Shown here in pieces: positions 53,903 to 63,119 of a DNA stretch of 64,000 nt (its first letter is position 1; every line of letters begins with the position of its first letter). The stretch is from assembly GCA_029204225.1 (NCBI GenBank), contig CM055096.1, positions 39,594,461 to 39,658,460 on the forward strand, in the 5' to 3' direction. The position numbers and the translations under genes were made by a program. The notes under the pieces were generated by a model. It did no database searches, had not been told where the DNA came from, and saw only the letters and a list, made by a program, of their open reading frames with translations. The stretch is from Diphasiastrum complanatum. Taxonomy: Eukaryota; Streptophyta; Lycopodiopsida; Lycopodiales; Lycopodiaceae.

Positions 53903-54628
53903 TGTGAAGTTTTTAGCATGTGTGAACTTCACCACACACCCTACAGGATCTTACTGAGGTGTTGTGATTGCACAAGTTTGATCAGAGAATAGTATACTTG
54001 AAAAATCTATGACAAGAGCACAATGGCATACATCAGATGAAAAAATCTAACTTCTCACTATGAGAATTGAATGTCAGAAATAATTCTAAGTGCTCAATAT
54101 GGGAAAAACAGCCTGCTCTCGAGTAGAGAGATAAAAATCAATGATAGAAAACTCGGGTAGAGAGAGAATGAGTCCAAAACACCAAAATCTCATTATTCAC
54201 AGTATGACAAAACATGCCAAGATTTTGCTACATGAGAGAGACTCGAATTCCTACAGTGGAGTTGCATGGAAAGTCCACTTAACTAATTCACCTACCAGAG
54301 ATCCACATGTGTAACTGCATGCATGGATGTTGCATGTACTGCATGTCAACTCATAAAACTGCCTAGACATGTGTAGATCATAGAAACCAGTTTGCATGTT
54401 GCATGCATTGATTGCATGTGGCTTGCATGCATACAGTATGACATTGCATGCGATCTAAACTTCTGCATGTCAACAAAATTGAATCTACCTAACTCAAATC
54501 CGACCTATACTAGAAAGTTATGTGCTCAATTCACATGCCTTTTATGTATAGCATGAAATTCAGTGGAAATAACCATAGACATGGGCCCAAACTCAAGATA
54601 GGAAAATAATATTTTAATAATCTTCACA
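53903..54628 (-). repeat. Cop-6 5' LTR
   Basis: 726 bp, beginning TGTGAAG and ending CTTCACA in element orientation, a perfect 7-bp terminal inverted repeat. It is bounded inside by the PBS and outside by gypsy Gag coding sequence. A cluster of GCATG/CATGCA motifs lies at about 54310-54460. Confidence 0.82.
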
Positions 54629-55228
54629 GTATTTGAGTCCAAACTCTGATAAAAATAGTTCGAACAATTTTTTCCAGATTGTAATGGAAGATTTGGGTAA
54701 ATTATAGTACTAGCGCCTGGCTTCTCCTACTAGAGTTGTGGAAAATAACATCATTCTATGCACCAGATTCATAATTGCATTAACAACCATAAGTGTCTCA
54801 AAATCTTTGAGATGCTCGTGGGCATCTTCATCATTGTTTCCGTGGAATTGTGGTAGAGAGCCTACTATACTAGGTACCCTCTCGGTGTCATCAGGAACAA
54901 CTACTGGCTGAGTGACTCTCCTCGTCATCGGTGTGACAGGTATAGAATCAGGTATTTGCACAGTTGGTGCTTGAGCTCGATCGTCAACTTCAGCTAAGAC
55001 TTCTTCGTTTATGTTATGATCATCATGATCTGCTTGATCGAGATCTAGATCTAACTCAATGTCGCTTTCATTCATTGTTTTCCATTCTGACACTATGTCA
55101 TCACCTATCGTCTCTTCATCACTTATTGCTCTATCCTTAGTCACCTCATTGGGCTCTGGCTCTTCATCCTCAGATATGTGAAAAACCGTTGGCAACCAGT
55201 CTGGTTTTGTATTTTGATACATTGCCAT
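54629..55228 (-). pseudogene. Ty3/gypsy Gag N-terminal fragment fused to copia RT
   Basis: On the minus strand an acidic N-terminal part (ISEDEEPEPNEV, DIELDLDLDQADHDD) is followed by the gypsy Gag start LPQFHGNNDEDAHEHLKDFE, LFSTTLVGEARR, a stop and NLPKSSITIWKKLFELFL. It is interrupted at 54629 by the Cop-6 LTR. On the right it joins, at about 55228 within one open frame (54710-55297), the RT start of Cop-7, creating a short chimeric reading frame from two superfamilies. The exact junction is uncertain by a few codons. Confidence 0.75.
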
Positions 55229-56130
55229 CTTATCCATATTTGTATTTGTAGACCCACTTGCATTTGACAGTCTTCCTGTCTGTTGGTAATGGCTCAAGGT
55301 TCCACACCTCGTTCTGTTTCATGGAGGTCATGTCGTCTTCCATGGCCTTAATCCAATTTTCTTTCTCTGGGCTATTGATAGCCTCTTCATATGTTTGGGG
55401 TTCACTCTCATGTTATACAATCGAAGATGCATACATGAGCTAGATTGGGTTTATGGCCCCACCATACTTCACGTGGCGTAGTGTGAGGAATGTTTGATTT
55501 GCCTGTCCTATTCTGCAAGTAAGTGGTTGTAGCTACTGCTTCAGCCCATAATGATCTTGATGCTTTTAAATAGGCCATCATGCACCTTGCTGCTTCCATG
55601 AGAGTTATGTTCTTTCTTTCTGCTACACCTTTGTGTTGTGGTGTATAGGCTGTAGTCTTCCTGTGAAGGATACCACGACTGTTGTAAAAAATAGCAAGCG
55701 GTTGCAGATGTATTCTCCCCCTTTGTCAGTTTGAATATGTTTAACTTTTCTTTCAGTCCCTTTTTTAGCCCAGTTTACATATTCTGCAAACTTATCAAGA
55801 GATTCAAACTTATTGTGAATAAAGCATACGACGACAAACTTGTTGAAGTCATCGATGAAGGTGATGTAGTATCGGGAGTTCCCATAGAGAGCACATCGAA
55901 AGGTCCATAGATGTCGGAGTGTATTAGTTCTAAGACCTCTGTTGCGTTGAATGAATCCTTGGTGAAGGGTGTTCATGACATCTTGCCTTTGTTGCATGCA
56001 TCGTAAGGTGTAAGAAATTTGCATCTTTAATGCTTACTCCTATGAATGTGCCATTCTGACTTGCTTTGTATACAACCATTGGGTTCATGTGGCATAGTCT
56101 TTTATGTCACAAGAAGTCAATTGAGTCATG
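55229..56130 (-). pseudogene. Cop-7 integrase and RT start
   Basis: Integrase with YYITFIDDFNKFVVVCF, KHIQTDKGGEYICNR, MEAARCMMAYLKASRSLWAE and REVWWGHKPNLAHV (55408-56024). RT begins TYEEAINSPEKENWIKAM, VKCKWVYKYKYG (55230-55420). The integrase C-terminus between FGC and RT is deleted. Many frameshifts occur, and the third acidic box is only partly readable near 55625. Confidence 0.8.
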
Positions 56131-56370
56131 GGTTTAATGAGCTTGCTCTGTCGGTAGACGTACATCTAGATGATATAGGTCGCCTCCGTGTCTGCCTTGT
56201 GTGATGAGAATATTGGTGCTAGCATCAATGACATTGCATGTTTCATTTGTGAATGTCACACGCCTCCCGGCATTTGCTATCCTTGTTACAAATAGAAGAT
56301 CCTTTTGTAAGGTAGGTACGTACAGGACATCATCAAGTCTTTTGTCTCTATCGTTGGTGTACATCCATCA
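56131..56370 (-). pseudogene. Cop-7 post-protease segment
   Basis: MYTNDRDKRLDDVLYVPTLQ, KDLLFVTRIANAGRRVTF and YHLDVRLP, matching Cop-4 at 22300-22520. It is the continuation of the protease fragment at 56605-56710 across the inserted foldback-like element. Confidence 0.82.
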
Positions 56371-56604
56371 TTAGAGGAGTTCTAAATCCAAAAAAGACCC
56401 CTTGTATAGATTCTTTTTATTTATTTATTTTTTTTTAAAATTTTTGCTTAACATGGACCAATCAAAAGACTCAAATTTGAAATCTACGTAACGTAACTTT
56501 TTGAGTCCATATTTTGATTCCACACTAAAAATGGCATAACTTTTTAGTGGTAAGTCCGAATTTAGTGGAGGTTGGCGCATTGGAAAGCGCTCGTCACTTG
56601 ATGC
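56371..56604. mobile_element. short foldback-like element, copy 2
   Basis: It starts TTAGAGGAGTTCTAAATCC, like copy 1 at 49561. Its right part from GAGTCCATATTTTGATTCC to GCATTGGAAAGCGCTCG matches the reverse complement of the right half of copy 1. Copia coding resumes on both sides, so the insertion is well bounded. It has only one arm of the palindrome. Confidence 0.7.
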
Positions 56605-57700
56605 TGCGATCCATCTCCCAATATGATATATCTGGATGAATCTGTTTGTTGAAAGTCAGCTATCATGTGTCTTGTTGTCACAAAATGTGACGTGGCACCC
56701 GAATCAAGAATGACTTCTTTTTTGTCAGTTTACGAGGTAGCACACACATCTGTGCATAAGTAAGTGGATGGATTATTGTTTGCTCTCCCCTCAGCTGTTT
56801 TTGAGGATTCTGGCTCCTCTACACAAGATGAGCTATTGGATGGCTCCTTTCTGCTTAGTGTCATCTTGTTTCTTGGGTTCTGATAGCAGTCTATTGCTGC
56901 ATGACTCTTTTTGTGACAATGCACACATTGGATGTTTGGATATAACCAACAAGTGCTGATTGTATGTCTGTCGGTCTGCATCTAGTGTAGGATTTCTTTT
57001 CACCCTGCAGTCTTTTGAGTAGGTGCCTTCATTCTTCCTTCTTTGTCGGCTTGTCTCTACTGATTGCGATCTGATCTTTGAAATGACTCTTTCTTAGGAT
57101 GAGGTTTCATTCTGGGTTGATCCTTACTACTGTACAGAGCCTAATCAGATTCTTGTCTGTCATCATAGTGCTCTCTTGTTTTCATTTTTTCCTTGGTCTC
57201 ACTTATTGCTCTCTCAAGAGTCATCGTAGGATCCTTCGCAAGTAGAGTTCGTGTGGTTTGGAAGGATCTTGGAAGGGCACAAAATAAGTACATCAGTTGC
57301 TTCTCTGACGAGACCACGTGTTCTACGCTGGCATTGTGTAAAGAAAGAAATAGGCTCTTCATGTTTCTGATGAATGTCGTGAGGTAGGTAGATGAGTTGA
57401 TCTTCCAAGTGCATAATCTGGCTTCGCGACTTGGTCTCGAATCTTGATTTCAAGGCATCACATAGCTCTCATGCATTTGATATTGATGCAAGATCCAATG
57501 TAATGCTATCTTTGATGGAGGAGGATATGACAGCTACTGCTTTATCATTATTTTCCTTCCATTCTCGAAGTTCTTTTCCAACATTAGTTGATATCTCTTT
57601 AGTCTTGTCCACCCAGAGCCAGAATGCTTCTCCTCTTAGGACAAGTGATGTCTTCACTTTCTAGGACAAGTAATTTGACCCATCTGATTGAAGAATTGTG
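56605..57700 (-). pseudogene. Cop-7 Gag, zinc knuckle and protease
   Basis: Gag fragments: VISSSIKDSITLDLASISNA, CALPRSFQTTRTLLAKDP, TLERAISETKEKMKTREHYD (57141-57657). Knuckle segment CWLYPNIQCVHCHKKSHAAI near 56880-56960, the second of two as in Cop-4. Protease near 56660-56710 with DSGATSHFVTTRHM and YIILGDGSQHQV up to the inserted element. Frameshifts and stops are frequent. Confidence 0.82.
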
Positions 57701-57820
57701 TAGATCTTTGATTGAATGCTACTTATGGATGCCATTGTAGTCTTACAATGTTTCAGGTTCCTCAACTGTTATTTATCTGGTCTCAAAACCTGATGGGCTC
57801 TGACTTGTTAGATTGAATGA

Positions 57821-57833
57821 GGCTCTGATACCA
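57821..57833 (-). promoter_or_regulatory. Cop-7 primer binding site
   Basis: TGGTATCAGAGCC on the minus strand, a perfect match to initiator tRNA-Met. The 5' LTR should lie to the right from about 57834, but its outer end is not defined. Confidence 0.88.
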
Positions 57834-58129
57834 CTATTGGAATCTTGATTGAACTAAAGAGTAGAGGCTTTGTAATGAGAGAATCACATTATGATCTGAT
57901 ATCTATATTTGATTAGTGAGCAATTGTTTTTGCTCTGATCTTGCTATTTGGAATGTCTTACCTTTAATAGATTTCTGATATACCTAGAAAGAGTGGGACT
58001 CTTAACATATGTCGGAAACTCTACAGGTGCAGCTGAAAAGACTCTTCATTTTTGTATATAAGACGATAAGCTCCATGACACCTTATTCTACTGCATGACA
58101 ATTGGTTGAAAGAGAACGAGTATAATCTG
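57834..58129. other. Cop-7 LTR remnant
   Basis: Non-coding. The part next to the PBS should be the LTR. It has no second copy here, so its length is unknown. Confidence 0.5.
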
Positions 58130-59545
58130 AGGTGTCTTGGTTGTGGTTGAATGGTGCGGCATCCCAATTCAAAGCTCGAAGGCCTATCTTCTCCGTGTCC
58201 AGGTTATATTTGTTGGTGGTTCTCACTATCTATTATTATTACCCTGTAGTTTTCAGGTTTGTTACTTCAGATTATACCAAAATTGGTACTGAACTACAAG
58301 ACTTTAACTATATAGTCCATCTCGTAGTACCAAACAACACTGTTCTGGAGTACCAAATTTGGTACTATTTCCCTATTAGATATAGTATCAAACTGGGACT
58401 ATACGGGACACCCGAAATAGTACCAAATTGGTAGTAGACAGGACACCAAATTCAGAACTATGGGTATTGTTTGCAAGCACTGTTTATTGAAGCCAACATA
58501 AAAATAAAAAATCTAACAATTTGTTTGCTTTTTGGCCAGATATTATCACTTGACAGGTCTGGAAATGATGCATAATTTTTCTGCCTCAGGCCATGAAAAA
58601 GGCGAGCACGACGGAGTGGGTGTGGTCATCAAGAGAACTCTCACTCACAAGGAGTTGAAATCAGACGGCTGGCCCTTGAAATGTGCAGCAGATGTGGTCG
58701 CATATCTGAAAGAAAGTTTTAGGCCAAAAGGAGAAGGTCACAGCTGCAATACAAGAAGGGTTTTCTAGCTGGTCAGCAAGGATGAGGTGCAATGTGTTGT
58801 GAAATGGGATAGTCAGTGCATCACAGGCTCACGCTCATTTCATTGTGTTGACGGATATTCCCAAGATAGTTGATGCTCACTACGATGTCGCACATTGTCA
58901 TGTTTCTACGATTCATGTATTATAGGACAATGGAGAAGATGTAGGAATAGACAACACGTGGAAGAGTGGAAATATTTGTTTATCCAGCCATTGCCAGAGT
59001 CAAAGGCAGCTAGCACAGACGAAGACAATGACGCTGGAGATAATGATGGTGCTTATGGATCCATGTCTATGCATAATGACACCAACCTGCCCGCGTATGA
59101 GGGAAACTTATAGTTTGTGTGACTTGTTGTCCACTGGGGACAATTTTGCGGTCAAAATAGCAGAGAGAGGAGAGGATTTCTACCTTCTTAAATGCACCAA
59201 GACGATGTACCAGACAGCGACAACATAGGAGGATGCATGGCACAACAAAATTGCTAGAGGAGGGAGAGTAGTTGAAGGCCTATACTATGGCCAAGTTGAA
59301 GGCATGATCAATACATACAACCTTTTAGACCAGACACACCGGTAATGATCTATTCACACCTGGTGAGAGCAATCCGGTTTCCCATGGAGCCTATCCCTGG
59401 ATATCATAACATATTCCGATTATCCACCGATGTATATGAAAACATATACAACAGCATGTCATCGTACGAAGATGACAACGATCAAGAGGACTTGTTTAAT
59501 GCCTCAAATAAGGATGCAAGTAACATTTGTGCATTATATTGATTC
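58130..59545 (+). pseudogene. decayed gene with SQFK, GHxKGxxDG and BAH-like segments
   Basis: Not an LTR-retrotransposon gene. Pieces in order: NGAASQFKARRPIFS (58150-58190); after about 350 bp of repeat, YHLTGLEMMHNFSASGHEKG, EHDGVGVVIKRTLTHKELKS, WPLKCAADVVAYLKESFRP (58532-58766); then SRSFHCVDGY and LSCFYDSCIIGQWRRCRNRQ with HVEEWKYLFIQPLPES (58830-59000); acidic DEDNDAGDND; a BAH-like GDNFAVKIAERGEDFYLLKC, EDAWHNKIARGGRVVEGLYY (59110-59290); and YSHLVRAIRFPMEPIPGYHN (59345-59540). Pieces one to three resemble, from memory, an uncharacterised family with SDG..QFK and HGKG..DG motifs, likely transposase-related. The stops at 58766 and 58880, a shift near 59105 and a TAG near 59227 make it a pseudogene. 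The 58190-58530 gap may be an intron holding a repeat. Confidence 0.5.
58276..58450. repeat. palindromic GTACCAAATTTGGTAC-type repeats (left block)
   Basis: AATTGGTACT, AGTACCAAAC, AGTACCAAATTTGGTACT (a perfect palindrome at about 58351-58368), ATAGTACCAAATTGGTAG and ACACCAAATTC occur within 175 bp. The block sits between the first two coding pieces of the decayed gene, where an intron would be. Confidence 0.7.
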
Positions 59546-59765
59546 ATTTGGTACTTTCATAGTATCATTTTGAGACTGATGAGTATCAATTTGGTACTTC
59601 GGATCACTTATCAATCAGAATCTGATTTTTTTTGTTAAAGAATTTAGGCTACGTTCTTTGGTACTATCGGAGTCTCAATCATAGTGCTTTTGGTATTGAC
59701 TGAAAATGCCTGTTCCATTCGAAAAACATGTACTGCTTGTTTAAAACTCCAAAGTACCCATTTTT
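59546..59765. repeat. palindromic TTTGGTAC-type repeats (right block)
   Basis: CATTTGGTACTTTC, CAATTTGGTACTTCGG, TTCTTTGGTACTATC, TTTTGGTATTG and AAGTACCCA occur here, the same words as at 58276-58450. It follows the last coding piece of the decayed gene. The two blocks could be halves of one element or copies in intron and 3' region. Confidence 0.6.
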
Positions 59766-59971
59766 AAATTATAGATTATAAGGCAAAAAGGTTCCTTTCC
59801 CAAAGCACATACTATTTTGGCAAAAGGCAATCTAGGAGTTTAAGATCATTATAGATCTTGCTTCTTGAGTTTTGTGAGATTCAAGAGAGTAGCTTTGTGG
59901 CTAAATTCTAAGAAAGAGAGAAGGGATATAGCCTTTGAATAGTATATTTGTTGTACTTGTTAGTAGTTAAA

Positions 59972-60235
59972 ATGGGTTCAAGTGGAGCCTATCTTCTTGA
60001 GGCTAGTGAGAGGCTAAATTCTAGTAATTATTCAACTTGGAAATTAAGAATGGAGTCACTTGTAGTGCTCCAAGATAGTGCTCCAAGATATGTATGATCT
60101 TGTCATTGGTGAGGAAGAAGAGCCTCAAGGAGGACAAGATCAAGTAAGGTACAAAACGAGAGCTAGACTAGCATTACATTGCCTAAAAATGAATGTTAGT
60201 AATGAACTTCTTAAAGAAGTTGCTCATATACCTCG
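59972..60235 (+). pseudogene. copia Gag N-terminal fragment (Cop-8)
   Basis: ATG at 59972: SSGAYLLEASERLNSSNYST, WKLRMESLVVLQ, then after a frameshift MYDLVIGEEEEPQGG, TRARLALHCLKMNVSNELLK. The frameshift comes from a 13-bp tandem duplication, GTGCTCCAAGATA twice (60065-60077 and 60078-60090). The fragment ends near 60235 where an unrelated sequence joins. Same Gag family as Cop-1, Cop-5 and Cop-6. Confidence 0.82.
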
Positions 60236-60727
60236 GCCAAGAAGGCTTGGAAGTTTCTTAAGTAGTAATCGGGTTGTGCTTGAATGAGTGTCAGAATGTC
60301 TGTATTTTTTGAATGCTTGGATATCCTTGGGTGTTCGAAAAGTGTATCCTCAATCAAGAGAATCGAATACAGTAAACAGTGAGAAGGACACAAAGAATCA
60401 GACTCAAAGCCTGTTGCCTATGGCCCTGTGCCCTCGCTGAATTTGTGGAGATCTTGCTGAACCTTTGGAGAGTTCACTGCTCCTGTGGAGATCTGGAAAC
60501 AACTCATTGGAAGCGGACTCTGCTCGCTACCCTACATTTCTTGCCCGCTGTCTTTGCTCTTTATGTGCTCGCTGGCTGGCTACTGCACTATCAAACGACC
60601 TACAGAAGACAGTCAGACGTAAGACTGGCAGATTAATGGCTCAGAATATCGCTGTCCTACAAAAGTACACCTGAGCAATAAATGGTTCTCTCAAGACTAA
60701 TCCAGCCTTTGGAAATTCTATTGTCTC
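60236..60727. other. non-coding, possible LTR
   Basis: No gene was found. Short open frames overlap in several phases and show no motifs. It precedes the tandem repeat at 60728. Confidence 0.4.
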
Positions 60728-61060
60728 TAGTGCATTTCAAAAGGCAAGTTCTTTGCTATTTGCATTGCGCAGATAGTTGGTTGATTCTCTGTTGTCCGCC
60801 TCTGTTGTCCATCACATTCTAAAGGGGAAGGCCTTTTGCAAATTCTATTCTGCAAATAGATGCTTAATTATCTATTGTCCATCGCACTACTGAGAGCACA
60901 TTTTGTGCAATTTACACAACTCAATAATGTTGTTTGAGCCATACTGCCCATCGCATTCCAAAGAGAAAGAATTTTTAAATTCTGTTGCTCAACAGAGGCT
61001 TGAGCCTCTGCTATCCATCGCACCATTGGAAAGGTTTCAGACCTTCGCGGTCTGCCTGCG
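60728..61060. repeat. 67-70 bp tandem repeat
   Basis: Units with CCATCGCAYTNCNAAAGR begin near 60728 (diverged), 60809, 60879, 60948 and 61015, spaced 81, 70, 69 and 67 bp. Each unit also holds a small inverted repeat (for example GAGGCTTGAGCCTC near 60997-61010). A further diverged TCCATCGCTGCC occurs at about 61195. Confidence 0.75.
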
Positions 61061-62100
61061 CATTGTTTGCCTGTGCGATCTACCAGTTGCAGTTTCACCT
61101 TAGCTGGCCGGCCTACTTCTCGCTGTTGTCCTACTGCCTACTGTTATTTCCACCTGTATGTGTGCAACCCTGTGGAATGTCTATGCCTATCTGTCCATCG
61201 CTGCCATTTAGAGTTGTGTTTGCGATCATCCTATGTTTCTAAATCGCTGCTTTTAGAGGCACCGTGCCTCTGTTGGTTCTAAAGCACTCACATTTTGTAG
61301 AAGCTAACCAAACGATATTCGAAGCAAAGAAATTTTACAGTTTGGAAGAGCAACAAGCACATTTTTGAGACGATATCCATCTGCAGTTTCTACTTCAAGC
61401 ACTCACATTTCTGCTACCATCAATTGGGTTTTGCCATATGAGCAATAATTCGTCTACAAAGTAACATAACGCCAATCGATGAATGCGAGATAAAACCTAG
61501 TGGCAGACAGCAAGGGCAATGCGACCCAGATTTTGGGACATTCATGACTAGAGTTGCACGAAAACCGACTACCTAACTGCAGATTGAGGTGTTCCTTACT
61601 CAAATTATCTATCCAGATTTCATGAATTGACGTTTCTAAGCTTCTTGTGGTGAGAAATTGTAATTTACATATTAAATATGAGTTTTTCTTGTGTTCTAGA
61701 GAAGTAAGTTTGTTGAAAGCTAATGGCATCGGTTGTTCTAAGTATGAGGTCATCACGACATAATTTCGGCTAATGGTAATTGTCTCTAATGGTATGCATG
61801 TGCTCAGATGATTAATTAAAATGGTTTGTGGTGAATGGGGCGTTCCATCTCGCCCTAATCATACTAGGTGGTGATAGGGTGTTTGCATAGGATTCGAAAG
61901 CAAGATAAGCATGGCAAGAGGGTTTTTGGAATATTTGCAATGTTAGAATGCCTAAAGAATTGTTGACTGTATGAAAGGTGGAAAAACAATTGGATTGTGT
62001 TGGTTTTGTACATTAGCCCATAGAGTTTATGTGCATGACTACGCCTATCAAAAATTGAACAAAGCAATAGTGATTGAAATCACATCCAATATTTACCAAC
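61061..62100. other. non-coding
   Basis: No coding motif, RNA gene or LTR boundary recognised. Only short open frames without shared features. Confidence 0.4.
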
Positions 62101-63106
62101 TAACTTTGAAATCGCTAGATAAGTGATTACGTAGCCAAACATAAAGTATTGAATTCTTAGACATTTCTATCAATTACAAAAGCAATACAGAGATGCATGC
62201 ATTCTGACATATACTGAACGCAACAATGAAATAGTATTGATTTAGAAAAACAAATCAGATGCTAATGAGCGCAAGACAATCGTGGATAGAAACCACGCAC
62301 TCTAAGTTGTCTCGGAGTAACTGAGAATAATAAGTAGCTCTGCTGATAAGCAGTAGCGTAATAGCAACTCTAAAATAAATCTTTAAAAGACTGAGCTAGA
62401 ATACTCAAGAGAGTTCAAGCTTGAAAGCTTGATAGAGAGCTAGCAATAATACTTTATGATTGTGAATGATCTACTTGATAAGAGCGCAGGAAGTGTCGTG
62501 TAATAACACTCAGCCCCTTCAAAATTCACAATAACATTTTCAAATCTTCAGAACTTGATAATGAGATGTATAAACAACTGATTTACACTAAGTAATTAGG
62601 TCGTCAAATGTGATTGCTAGTTGGCTGGTGTCCTGCTGGCATCCATCCAGTTCCTTCTCATAAATTGATTATTGAGAAGCGGTGAAAAAATGGCCGTAAA
62701 TAGTCTGTCTGCATAAATGAACCAAAACTGTCACTCTGCAGAAATGAACTAAAACTGCTACAGGAGACAGTGTCGTGAAAAGGTGACAACCCAACAATGT
62801 CCTTAAATCTCATTTGAGGTAGCCCCACACTTTGCTAGAGTCATTTCCTTAATATTCGAGGCACTTTGAAAAAAATGAAAAATGCGACTCTGCATATTTA
62901 CTCGCAAATCTTGACATGCAACCGTGTCGCTAAAATGTGAAAAAGATGACACTGTAGTCAAACTCCATGTATTTTTGCAGACTGTGTAAAAACACTTGTA
63001 AATCTGCAGATTGTGTAAAGACACGGGAAAATCTGCAGAACTAGATAAACAATGGATGAGAATTAAAACCGATTAGTCGATTAGTAAGAAGGAGAATAAT
63101 CCAACA
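62101..63106 (-). repeat. 3' LTR of Cop-9 (left end not defined)
   Basis: In element orientation the LTR starts TGTTGGATTATTCTCC at 63106, right after the polypurine tract. Near 62975-63045 two units of CTGCAGAYTGTGTAAA with a GACAC tail repeat in tandem. The partner LTR lies outside the window, so the left limit is a guess. Confidence 0.5.
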
Positions 63107-63119
63107 CTCCCCCTTAATT
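63107..63119 (-). promoter_or_regulatory. Cop-9 polypurine tract
   Basis: The minus strand reads AATTAAGGGGGAG immediately before the LTR start TGTTGG. A typical copia polypurine tract. Confidence 0.85.

Larger units (their letters stand above)
49813..54628 (-). mobile_element. Cop-6, Ty1/copia element, 3'-truncated
   Basis: Minus-strand copia with a 5' LTR (53903-54628), PBS (53891-53902), Gag, integrase, RT and RNase H, ending inside RNase H at the foldback element. It inserted into a gypsy Gag: coding of that Gag resumes directly outside the LTR at 54629. The zinc knuckle and protease core have been deleted in frame. Confidence 0.88.
55229..57833 (-). mobile_element. Cop-7, Ty1/copia element, 3'-truncated
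   Basis: Minus-strand copia in the order PBS (57821-57833), Gag, zinc knuckle, protease, integrase, start of RT, truncated at about 55229. A foldback-like insertion (56371-56604) splits the protease region. Same lineage as Cop-4 (ATSHFVT protease, similar integrase). Confidence 0.85.
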
